Assembly (NCBI GenBank): GCA_031293105.1
Contig: JAUMSA010000106.1
Coordinates: 1-6,205, forward strand
Length of the DNA stretch: 6,205 nt
From: Butyricicoccus sp.
GTDB taxonomy: Bacteria > Bacillota > Clostridia > Oscillospirales > Butyricicoccaceae
Direction of reading: 5' to 3'
Part shown: positions 1 to 4,841 of the stretch, in pieces
How the letters are laid out: each line of letters starts with the position of its first letter
How positions within the stretch are numbered: position 1 is the stretch's first letter
Notes under the pieces: model-generated
Seen by the model: only the letters and a program-made list of their open reading frames with translations
The model's database searches: none
What the model was told of the DNA's origin: nothing
Made by a program: the position numbers and the translations under genes

Positions 1-210
1 GTCTGCTCGATTGCGGATGCCTATGGGATTGGCCCCGAGCGCATGCCGCGCTTTTTCGTGGCCTTGCAGGAAAATACCGAAGAATTGGAACGGATGCGCG
101 CCGAGGTCGATGAGGACTATGCTTATGAAAAGCTGCGGCTCAAAGCCGAGCAAGTGACCGGCATGCCGATTACGTATCTGTATGAGTACGAAGCGAAGGC
201 ATGTCCCTAA
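1..210 (+). CDS. 3' end of an unrecognised phage protein
   Basis: An open frame enters from the left edge and runs for 69 codons to a TAA at 208-210. The visible part is hydrophilic and probably all helical. It carries a 'YGIGPERMPRFFVAL' stretch near residues 8-22, followed by a Glu/Arg-rich helix and a C-terminal 'VTGMPITYLYEYEAKACP'. The pattern of a YG.G..R motif, then a charged helix, loosely resembles small hypothetical proteins of Firmicutes phages near their replication genes, but I cannot name it. There is no cysteine cluster, signal peptide or membrane segment. Codon use is GC-rich like the late genes and unlike the AT-richer gene that follows. The start lies outside the window. That this frame is coding is supported by its ordinary codon use and amino-acid make-up and by the closely following phage genes. 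Confidence 0.6.
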   Translation, partial: VCSIADAYGIGPERMPRFFVALQENTEELERMRAEVDEDYAYEKLRLKAEQVTGMPITYLYEYEAKACP

Positions 211-286
211 TGACGCTGCATCTGCCGGTTTCCGTGTGAATCATGCAATCTTGGCGCATACTGAAATTGGAAAGGATGATTGGGTC

Positions 287-502
287 ATGTATCCATATCA
301 CAACCGCATAAAGCAGCGCATACAGGCCGGAGAATTGATCGGCTATGAGTTTGTAAGCGATTATCCGAGAATTGGCGAGGCGCTGGTGCTGCATTTTCGT
401 ACGGCTCCATTTATAAGGCCCATACGGCCACATAAATATGCAGAGTATGTCGATATTTTGGTAGAATGGAACAGGAAAATAGACGAACACAAGGAGGAAT
501 GA
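287..502 (+). CDS. Conserved 71-aa phage protein ('thermostable hemolysin delta-VPH' type label)
   Basis: The protein starts MYPYHNRIKQRIQAGEL and continues with 'YEFVSDYPRIGEALVL' (about residues 20-35) and 'RPIRPHKYAEYVDIL' (about 44-58). From memory this layout matches a small family common in Clostridia and their phages: an N-terminal short helix, a Tyr/Phe-rich middle and an IRPHRYxEY-like C-terminus. Databases often call it 'thermostable hemolysin delta-VPH'. That name is a propagated label; nothing here suggests a toxin (no signal peptide, no membrane segment), and the real function is unknown. The frame stays open upstream to an ATG at 182, which would overlap the preceding gene by 29 bp, but that start has no ribosome binding site. 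ATG 287 has AAAGGA at 271-276 (10-nt spacing) and matches the remembered family start. The gene is clearly AT-richer than its neighbours, which suggests a separate origin by phage mosaicism. It ends 2 bp before the MazG-like gene. Confidence 0.72.
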   Translation: MYPYHNRIKQRIQAGELIGYEFVSDYPRIGEALVLHFRTAPFIRPIRPHKYAEYVDILVEWNRKIDEHKEE

Positions 503-504
503 CC

Positions 505-957
505 ATGCATCAGGAATCGATCAAGCGCATTGCGAAGCACTACGGCTTTCGGCATCAGGCCATGAAGGCCGCCGAGGAATGCAGCGAACTGGCAGCCGCC
601 CTGTGTAAGCTGGTTTCGGGCGAAGGCGGCCGCACGGCGGTCATCGAAGAAATGGCCGATGTGATGATTATGCTGCGGCAGATGCAGTATCTCATGCGTA
701 TCGACCGCAAAGGGCTGGATACCTGCATCGGGAAGAAAATTTCTCGGCAGCTGACGCGAATGCAGAACGAACCTCTTGACAAATCCAAAAATCGGCCTAT
801 TATTAGAAATCAAACCGTGCTCGAGATCGAATGGTATCAAGAGCTGTATGATAAAGCGCGGCGGGCACAGATTGCTGCCGCCGAGGATGCCGAAGCGCTG
901 CGGCAGGAAAATGCGCAGCTGCGGCGTCAATTACATAAGGCACAGTGCGGGGCTTAG
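505..957 (+). CDS. MazG-like nucleotide pyrophosphohydrolase with C-terminal extension
   Basis: This 150-aa protein has the all-alpha NTP pyrophosphohydrolase signature: E24-E25-C-S-E28 on one helix and E48-E49-M-A-D52 on the next, the EExxE...ExxD arrangement that binds Mg2+. Members hydrolyse (d)NTPs to the monophosphate plus pyrophosphate in the cytoplasm. Phage copies are thought to clean or adjust nucleotide pools or alarmones, but the substrate cannot be read from sequence. The usual domain ends near residue 90. Residues 92-150 form an extra charged segment finishing in a coiled-coil-like run around 'ALRQENAQLRRQL' (131-143), perhaps for oligomerisation. I chose ATG 505 because AAGGAGG at 491-497 sits 7 nt upstream, inside the end of the preceding gene. 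The in-frame ATGs at 466 and 499 are badly placed for that site. The TAG stop lies in the loop of a GC-rich hairpin (947-963). Confidence 0.85.
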   Translation: MHQESIKRIAKHYGFRHQAMKAAEECSELAAALCKLVSGEGGRTAVIEEMADVMIMLRQMQYLMRIDRKGLDTCIGKKISRQLTRMQNEPLDKSKNRPIIRNQTVLEIEWYQELYDKARRAQIAAAEDAEALRQENAQLRRQLHKAQCGA

Positions 958-963
958 CCCCGC
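947..963 (+). other. GC-rich hairpin over the mazG-like stop codon
   Basis: GCGGGGC (947-953) and GCCCCGC (957-963) form a perfect 7-bp stem with a TTA loop; the loop and first stem base of the right arm contain the TAG stop of the upstream gene. Only three T follow a few bases later, so it is a poor intrinsic terminator. It may pause polymerase, protect the 3' end of the message or separate the expression of mazG-like and rep genes. Confidence 0.4.
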
Positions 964-974
964 GCTTTGCATTC

Positions 975-993
975 GTGTCCAAATTGGATAAGG
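975..993 (+). repeat. Copy 1 of a dispersed near-palindromic motif (intergenic)
   Basis: GTGTCCAAATTGGATAAGG contains the perfect 11-bp palindrome TCCAAATTGGA (978-988). Its first 12 bases recur exactly at 5970-5981 and, on the other strand, at 3298-3309. It sits in the 91-bp gap between the mazG-like gene and rep, about 55 bp before the rep start, where an operator would be expected. No convincing promoter is visible around it, so a regulatory role is inferred from position and symmetry only. Confidence 0.4.
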
Positions 994-997
994 TGAA

Positions 998-1015
998 TTG
1001 CCCCGCAGGGGGCAA
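998..1015 (+). other. GC-rich hairpin upstream of rep
   Basis: TTGCCCC (998-1004) and GGGGCAA (1009-1015) form a perfect 7-bp stem with a GCAG loop. It is 22 bp before the rep ribosome binding site, has no T-run after it, and lies 5 bp after motif copy 1. It could shape the rep leader RNA or be part of a DNA site; function unknown. Confidence 0.35.
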
Positions 1016-1048
1016 GAGAAGATGCCCTGGGGCACACGGGGAGGACAT

Positions 1049-1846
1049 ATGGCAAAACGACATAAAATGATCATCGCCGGGCGGCTGGTGTCCGAGATCG
1101 CCTATTCGGTCGCCCATCCGCGCGACCCGGAGCACGTCCGGCAGGCCAAGACCAAAATGAGCACCAAGGCCCGGCAGAAGCAAAACCTCAAAGCTGCCTG
1201 CCGGGCGCTTGAGCTGCTGCTGGCCGCCAACTTTACCGGGCGCGACCTGGTGCTGACGCTGACCTATCGGGACACCGATCTGCCGGAGAATCGCACGGCG
1301 GCGGTGCGCTGCCTGCGCCGGTTCTTCCGCGACCTGCGCGCGGCCCGCAAAAAGCAGGGACAGGAACTGAAATATCTCTATGTGACCGAAAGCAAGCACG
1401 AGCGCGGGCGGCTGCATCATCATGTTGTGGTGAACGCCACCGGCCGCGATCTGGAAGTCATCCGTTCGCTTTGGCGGTGGGGCGATGACATCGAAATGCG
1501 ACCGGTCGAGGTGTGGCATTATAAGGCGCTGGCCGACTACCTGGCCAAGGAACCCAAAGAAGCGGGCACCTGGAACGGCAAACGAATGTGGACGCCATCG
1601 CGGAACCTCAAGCGGCCCGAGCAGAAATGCGGCTGGCTGGATGAGCGCATGACGCTGTCGTCGCCGCCGGGTGCGCTGGTACTGGAATCGTCCAGCGAGC
1701 GAAACGAGTTCGGGGAATATGTGTACCTGAAGTATCTGCTGCCCGAACCTGCGCCGCGGCCCTGTCGGCCAGCCCGACGAAAAATCAATAAAGCCCTTTC
1801 TTTTTCGGGCTTGGAACCATGTATATCTTATGGTCAAGGGGTGTAG
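1049..1846 (+). CDS. HUH-type rolling-circle replication initiator-like protein (ORF2/G2P family)
   Basis: This 265-aa protein shows the three motifs of HUH replication initiators in order: motif 1 'LVLTLTYRD' (67-75), motif 2 'GRLHHHVVVN' with the metal-binding H123-x-H125 (120-129), and motif 3 'YLAKE' with the likely catalytic Y164 and conserved K167. 'LWRWGDDI' (141-148) and 'WTPSRNLKRP' (181-190) also fit the ORF2/G2P type of Rep. Such enzymes nick one DNA strand at an origin, stay covalently bound through the tyrosine and start rolling-circle synthesis. In tailed phages of Firmicutes the gene is a recurrent accessory whose exact role is not settled. The N-terminus is basic. ATG 1049 has GGGGAGG at 1038-1044; in-frame starts at TTG 998 and ATG 1022 lack a good site, and TTG 998 lies in a hairpin. 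The last 20 residues are encoded by a region of inverted repeats. Confidence 0.8.
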   Translation: MAKRHKMIIAGRLVSEIAYSVAHPRDPEHVRQAKTKMSTKARQKQNLKAACRALELLLAANFTGRDLVLTLTYRDTDLPENRTAAVRCLRRFFRDLRAARKKQGQELKYLYVTESKHERGRLHHHVVVNATGRDLEVIRSLWRWGDDIEMRPVEVWHYKALADYLAKEPKEAGTWNGKRMWTPSRNLKRPEQKCGWLDERMTLSSPPGALVLESSSERNEFGEYVYLKYLLPEPAPRPCRPARRKINKALSFSGLEPCISYGQGV

Positions 1847-1880
1847 AAAGCGCGTGCAAGCCCTTGCGGAACCCGAAAAA
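1771..1880 (+). other. Nested inverted-repeat cluster across the rep 3' end (possible structured RNA or nicking origin)
   Basis: Four complementary pairs were read directly. AGCCCGA (1771-1777) pairs with TCGGGCT (1805-1811). TTTTTCGGG (1801-1809) pairs with CCCGAAAAA (1872-1880), a perfect 9-bp stem. Inside the latter, ACCAT (1816-1820) pairs with ATGGT (1830-1834), and immediately next to it CAAGGG (1835-1840) pairs with CCCTTG (1861-1866). The last three can form together as a three-way junction, with the two inner stems directly abutting. The first pair competes with the outer stem for the same bases, so two alternative folds are possible. The cluster covers the rep C-terminal codons and reaches into the candidate promoter of the zinc-ribbon gene. 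It could be an mRNA switch or 3'-end structure, or a hairpin-containing origin for the HUH protein encoded just upstream. Neither role is shown. Confidence 0.35.
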
Positions 1881-1892
1881 ACCGACTACAAT
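1864..1892 (+). promoter_or_regulatory. Candidate sigma-A promoter for the zinc-ribbon gene
   Basis: TTGCGG (1864-1869) and TACAAT (1887-1892) are separated by exactly 17 bp. The -10 box matches the consensus at 5 of 6 positions, the -35 box at 3 of 6. Transcription would begin near 1899-1900, leaving a very short leader just including the AGGAGA ribosome binding site. The right arm of the 9-bp inverted repeat (1872-1880) lies in the spacer between the two boxes. Confidence 0.4.
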
Positions 1893-1910
1893 GAATAACA
1901 GGAGAGCAAC

Positions 1911-2069
1911 ATGATTAAAAACGGTTGGTATTGCTGTCCCAAATGCGGACGCAAGCTGTTCCCGGTTGGGGACAAGACATTGATTCGCAATCTGGAATAT
2001 CAGTGCAAGCACTGCAAAGAAAAATTCAACATCGAAATCGAGCCACGAGCCTTGGAGCCAGGAGCCTAA
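1911..2069 (+). CDS. 52-aa Cys4 zinc-ribbon protein (KTR/Com-like)
   Basis: The gene encodes a 52-residue protein, MIKNGWYCCPKCGRKLF at the start, with two zinc knuckles: C9-P-K-C12 and C32-K-H-C35. The 19 residues between them include a short 'LIRNLEYQ' strand region. The layout resembles the small 'cysteine-rich KTR' proteins of Firmicutes mobile elements (W..CP.CG.K ... C..CK..F.I.I.P) and also phage Mu Com, a zinc-finger protein that binds mRNA to switch on translation of the mom gene. I cannot decide between these; binding of nucleic acid is a reasonable guess for both. ATG 1911 follows AGGAGA (1900-1905). The gene has its own candidate promoter (1864-1892), and its stop codon lies within the left arm of a strong terminator, so it may be a separate one-gene transcription unit or the last gene of the left operon. 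Confidence 0.78.
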   Translation: MIKNGWYCCPKCGRKLFPVGDKTLIRNLEYQCKHCKEKFNIEIEPRALEPGA

Positions 2070-2109
2070 CACGACACGGAAATATCCGGTCGAGTTAGGC
2101 TCTTTTTTT
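2062..2109 (+). terminator. Strong rho-independent terminator before the packaging operon
   Basis: GAGCCTAAC (2062-2070) pairs perfectly with GTTAGGCTC (2094-2102). The stem continues after an A/A mismatch with CGAC (2072-2075) against GTCG (2089-2092) and CGG (2077-2079) against CCG (2086-2088), around an AAATAT loop. Seven T follow directly (2103-2109). The left arm includes the TAA of the zinc-ribbon gene, so a ribosome reaching that stop could keep the hairpin from forming. Only 22 bp separate the T-run from the next start codon. Confidence 0.9.
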
Positions 2110-2131
2110 GTTTGTCCAGAGGAGGTGCAGG

Positions 2132-2347
2132 ATGGAAAAATTCAAGTCTTTGTCTGAGATCGCGGACGAATACACCGCGAACGTCGAGAGCATGAAACGA
2201 CACCGCGATGCGCTGTACGAGCGCATGCAGGCCGAACCCAAGGCCGAGGTGCGCTTCCGGCTGTACCGGTCGATCAACGCACTCAGCAGGGCCATCGGCG
2301 ACAGCCAGCACGCAATCGCGGTCATGCGGGGCGATATTCGTGGCTAA
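2132..2347 (+). CDS. Small helical protein of unknown function at the head of the packaging operon
   Basis: This 71-aa protein has no motif I can name. It is rich in charged residues and predicted to be almost entirely helical, with two coiled-coil-like stretches: 'EIADEYTANVESMKRHRDALYERM' region (about 9-32) and 'RFRLYRSINALSRAIGDS' (about 44-61). There is no membrane segment, signal peptide or cysteine. Similar small helical proteins are known next to HNH and terminase genes in Clostridia phages, so a packaging or regulatory role is possible but unproven. The start is well supported: AGGAGGT at 2120-2126 lies 5 nt before ATG 2132, and an in-frame extension to 2108 would begin inside the terminator T-run. 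Its TAA overlaps the HNH start by 8 bp, which suggests translational coupling. Confidence 0.75.
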   Translation: MEKFKSLSEIADEYTANVESMKRHRDALYERMQAEPKAEVRFRLYRSINALSRAIGDSQHAIAVMRGDIRG

Positions 2348-2642
2348 GCCCTGGGCGAAAGCGTTCTACAACTCGGCAGCCTGGCAGCAGACGCGGCTGG
2401 CCTACATGACATACCGGCATGGCTTGTGCGAACGCTGCGGCGCGCCCGGCCTGATCGTGCATCATCGCAAGGCGCTGCGGCCGCAGGACATGGATAACCC
2501 CAAGCGCACGCTTGGCTGGTCTAACCTCGAGCTGTTGTGCCATCGCTGCCACGATCTCGAACACATGAGCAAGCATCCGGCGGCGTTATGCCGGTTCGAT
2601 GCGGACGGAAATATACTCCCCCCATTCCCGAAAAATGACTGA
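2340..2642 (+). CDS. HNH endonuclease (phage packaging-associated)
   Basis: This 100-aa protein is a complete small HNH nuclease: a zinc-binding C30-x2-C33, the catalytic pair H41-H42 in 'LIVHHRKAL', N62 in 'SNLELLC', and the second zinc pair C67-x2-C70 followed by H71 in 'CHRCHDLEH'. The beta-beta-alpha metal fold cuts DNA with a divalent ion. In cos phages of the HK97 type such a protein, encoded beside the terminase genes, works with terminase in specific cutting during DNA packaging. Here it is immediately before the small terminase, which fits that role. Translation most likely starts at GTG 2340: MAKPWAKAFYNSAAWQ is the usual N-terminus of this group, and the start overlaps the upstream stop, so coupling can make up for the lack of a clear ribosome binding site. 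No ATG is available in frame nearby. Confidence 0.93.
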   Translation: MAKPWAKAFYNSAAWQQTRLAYMTYRHGLCERCGAPGLIVHHRKALRPQDMDNPKRTLGWSNLELLCHRCHDLEHMSKHPAALCRFDADGNILPPFPKND

Positions 2643-2722
2643 CCGCGCCCAGACCGCATCCCGGAGAAGAACTTAGCTGAGTGGGGCGTGCGGGAGGGGT
2701 GTAGCAGAAAGGAGGCGGTGCA
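2611..2722 (+). other. Candidate cos region (HNH end to small terminase start)
   Basis: The only non-coding gap in the packaging operon (2643-2722, 80 bp) plus the end of the HNH gene holds a C-run (CTCCCCCC, 2616-2623, then ATTCCCG) and, about 70 bp on, the roughly complementary G-rich block GTGGGGCGTGCGGGAGGGGT (2681-2700). Phages with the order HNH, small terminase, large terminase typically have cos here, often in C/G-rich partly symmetrical sequence. The cut positions cannot be told from one sequence. The gap also contains the ribosome binding site of the small terminase gene. Confidence 0.3.
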
Positions 2723-3082
2723 ATGCCCAAAATCACGACGGATACAAGAATCAAACGCGAGCGCGAGCAGCTCGAAAAAATCTTTGCGGGACTGGACGAA
2801 AACCGCCGGAATACCGCCGCTTCCCTGATCGAAAACGCGGCTTTCATGGCGGTGACGCTGGCCGATCTGCGCAAAACCATCACCGAAAACGGCGTGGTTT
2901 CCGAATACCAGAACGGCGAAAATCAATGGGGCACCAAGAAGTCGCCCGAGGTCGAGGTGTACAACACGATGGTCAAAAATTACACGGCGATCATCAAGAC
3001 GCTGTGCGACATGCTGCCCGAGGAGAACGCCGAAGCCAATGCCCTGCTCACCTGGCAGAAGGCAAACGGGAGGGCGGTCTGA
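2723..3082 (+). CDS. terS: Phage terminase small subunit (P27-like)
   Basis: This 119-aa protein fits the P27-type small terminase in size, charge and position directly before the large subunit. It has a basic N-terminus 'TRIKREREQLEKIF' (8-21), two helices around 28-55, a turn 'ENGVVSEYQNGENQWGTKKSP' region (55-75) and a helical C-terminus with 'YNTMVKNYTAIIKTL' (80-94). The '...NG...QWG.K.SP...VY..M.K.Y' pattern is typical of these proteins. Small terminases form a ring that recognises the packaging site (cos or pac) and regulates the large subunit. AAAGGAGG at 2708-2715 lies 7 nt before ATG 2723, a very strong ribosome binding site. The stop is 3 bp before the large subunit start. Family assignment rests on pattern and context; no single catalytic motif exists to confirm it. 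Confidence 0.85.
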   Translation: MPKITTDTRIKREREQLEKIFAGLDENRRNTAASLIENAAFMAVTLADLRKTITENGVVSEYQNGENQWGTKKSPEVEVYNTMVKNYTAIIKTLCDMLPEENAEANALLTWQKANGRAV

Positions 3083-3085
3083 TCG

Positions 3086-4840
3086 ATGGCTGATTCCCGC
3101 TTAGTGCGCGAGCGTCTGCTGCGCCGCATGGAGCGCGACGCGAAGAAAAATCCTGCGCCAGAGGGTGAACACTGGCTCGAGCAATACGCCTACGCGGTGC
3201 TGACCGGTAAAATCATCGCCTGCCGCAAGGTGCGGCTGTTGTGTGCGCTGTTGCTGGACAAAATCCGGCGGCCGGAAAAGTACAAGCCGTGGGTGTTCAA
3301 TTTGGACACCGCGAACGTGCATATCGCATTTGTCGAGCGGTTCTGCAAGCAGCCGCAGGGGCAGCTTGGAGCGCCGCTGAAACTGGAACTATTCCAGAAG
3401 GCGCGCTGGCAGGCCATTTTCGGCTTTGTCCACCAGGACACCGGCCTGCGGCAGTATCAGGAGGTCATGATCGTCGAGGGGCGCAAGAACGGCAAAACGA
3501 CCGAGTGCGCCGCAATCGAGATCGACCTGCTGGTCAACGACAACGAAGGCGCACCCGAGATTTATTCCATTGCGACCAAGCGCGAGCAGGCGGCCAAGTC
3601 GTATACCGCCTGCGTCAACATGCGCAAACAGTCACCCGAGCTGTTCCGCGCCATCCGCAAGCGGCAGGGCGATCTGTATTATCCGGCAAACCTTGGCACG
3701 ATCTCGGCGCTGGCGTCCGCGGCCAACAGTCTGGACGGCTTGAACGCCCATGGCGTGCTGGTCGACGAGCTGGCCGCGATCAAAAACCGTGCCATCTACG
3801 ACGACATGAAACAATCCATGTCCGCCCGCGAGCAGCCGCTGCTGTTCTCGATCTCGACCAATGGCTTTGTGCGCGAGTGCATCTTCGACGCGCAGTATGC
3901 CTATGCGGCAGGCGTCTTGGAGGGCACGATCATAGACGATCATTTCCTGCCGTGGATTTACGAGCTGGACGAGCGGGAGGAATACAAGAACGAAAAGTGC
4001 TGGGCGAAGGCCAACCCCGGCCTCGGCACGATCAAGAAGGCCGAGTACCTGCGGCAGATGGTCAAAAAGGCCGACGCCGACCCGTCTTTCCTACCGACCG
4101 TGCTGGTCAAGGACTTCAATCTCAAGGAGAACGCCGCGACCGCATGGCTGACGTGGGCCGAGTGTTCCAACCCGGCGACCTTCGATATCGCGTTCGATTA
4201 CTGCATCGGCGGCATGGACGCAGCCGACAGCATCGACCTGTGCGCCGCGACAGCCATCTGCCAGCGGCCGGGCGACCCGAAAATTTACCGGCGCAGCATG
4301 TACTGGCTGCCGCAAAGCGTCCTGGACGCGGACGCGGCTTCCGGCAACCGCCGCGAGCGCGACAACGTTCCCTATTCGCTTTGGGTCAAACGCGGCCTGA
4401 TGCGCGCCGTACCGGGCAACAAGGTCGACAAGCAGGTGCTGCTCGACTGGTTCATCGAGCTGCGCGACGAGGACGATCTGTATGTGCGCTACATCGGGTA
4501 CGACCCGTGGCACATCGACGACAGCCTGCTGGACCGCTTCAAGGCCGAGTTCGGCGCGGGGTGCATGATTCCCGTGCGGCAGGGCACGCTGTCGCTTTCC
4601 CAGCCGATGAAAGACCTCAAGGCCGATCTGGCCGCGGGTCTGGTAGTGGACAACAACAATCCGGTCGATAAGTGGTGCCTTGTCAACACCGAAGTGCGCA
4701 CCGACATCAACGGCAATATTCAGCCGGTCAAGGTGACCGACGGACGACGCCGCATCGACGGCACGGTCGCGCTGATCTGCGCCTACAAGGTGCTGCAGGA
4801 CAAGCGCGACGACTATGTGAACATGAACGAGGAGGCATGA
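3086..4840 (+). CDS. terL: Phage terminase large subunit
   Basis: This 584-aa protein is the packaging motor and nuclease. The ATPase domain has Walker A 'EGRKNGKTT' (131-139), Walker B 'VLVDE' (224-228) with catalytic E228, and the coupling motif 'LLFSISTNG' (252-260). The RNase H-like nuclease domain has 'GGMDAADSIDL' with D378 (375-385), 'IGYDPWHIDD' with D473 (470-479) and a late acidic D558 in 'RIDGTVAL' (556-563). These are the expected acidic residues for two-metal catalysis. Length is normal, and the order ATPase then nuclease is complete with no frameshift. It belongs to the HK97-like/Terminase_1 group. The enzyme cuts concatemeric DNA at the packaging site and pumps it through the portal. 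ATG 3086 is 3 bp after the small subunit stop; GGGAGGGCGG upstream (about 3068-3077) gives an adequate ribosome binding site. Codons 70-75 carry a copy of the dispersed palindrome. Confidence 0.97.
   Translation: MADSRLVRERLLRRMERDAKKNPAPEGEHWLEQYAYAVLTGKIIACRKVRLLCALLLDKIRRPEKYKPWVFNLDTANVHIAFVERFCKQPQGQLGAPLKLELFQKARWQAIFGFVHQDTGLRQYQEVMIVEGRKNGKTTECAAIEIDLLVNDNEGAPEIYSIATKREQAAKSYTACVNMRKQSPELFRAIRKRQGDLYYPANLGTISALASAANSLDGLNAHGVLVDELAAIKNRAIYDDMKQSMSAREQPLLFSISTNGFVRECIFDAQYAYAAGVLEGTIIDDHFLPWIYELDEREEYKNEKCWAKANPGLGTIKKAEYLRQMVKKADADPSFLPTVLVKDFNLKENAATAWLTWAECSNPATFDIAFDYCIGGMDAADSIDLCAATAICQRPGDPKIYRRSMYWLPQSVLDADAASGNRRERDNVPYSLWVKRGLMRAVPGNKVDKQVLLDWFIELRDEDDLYVRYIGYDPWHIDDSLLDRFKAEFGAGCMIPVRQGTLSLSQPMKDLKADLAAGLVVDNNNPVDKWCLVNTEVRTDINGNIQPVKVTDGRRRIDGTVALICAYKVLQDKRDDYVNMNEEA
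3292..3310 (+). repeat. Copy 2 of the near-palindromic motif (inside terL)
   Basis: GGTGTTCAATTTGGACACC is a 19-bp palindrome with a central T and one mismatch between its 9-bp arms (GGTGTTCAA against GGTGTCCAA). Bases 3292-3309 are the exact reverse complement of 5970-5987 in the portal gene. In terL it encodes V-F-N-L-D-T (residues 70-75). Confidence 0.55.
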
Positions 4841-4841
4841 C

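Noticed and set aside
182..286. Upstream extension of the 71-aa gene to ATG 182
   Set aside because: No ribosome binding site, 29-bp overlap with the previous gene, and the recognised family start is at MYPYHN (287).
967..994. Possible promoter TTGCAT / TAAGGT before rep
   Set aside because: Spacing is 16 bp, but the -10 box matches at only about 3 of 6 positions; too weak to list.
998..1048. Upstream extension of rep to TTG 998 or ATG 1022
   Set aside because: TTG 998 lies in a hairpin and ATG 1022 has a weak upstream site, whereas ATG 1049 follows GGGGAGG.
803..1837. Long minus-strand open frame opposite rep (344 codons)
   Set aside because: It mirrors the rep gene, is rich in His/Pro/Arg/Gln without any domain, and has no ribosome binding site. 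GC-rich coding DNA often leaves the opposite strand open.
3424..3444. TGTCCACCAGGACA in terL as a fourth copy of the palindrome
   Set aside because: The arms match, but the centre is 4 bp instead of 5 and lacks the AAWTT core, so it was not counted.
3241..4671. 476-codon plus-strand frame inside terL
   Set aside because: Extremely Arg/Gly/Ala/Gln-rich, a typical frame-shifted reading of a GC-rich gene; terL in its own frame has all catalytic motifs.
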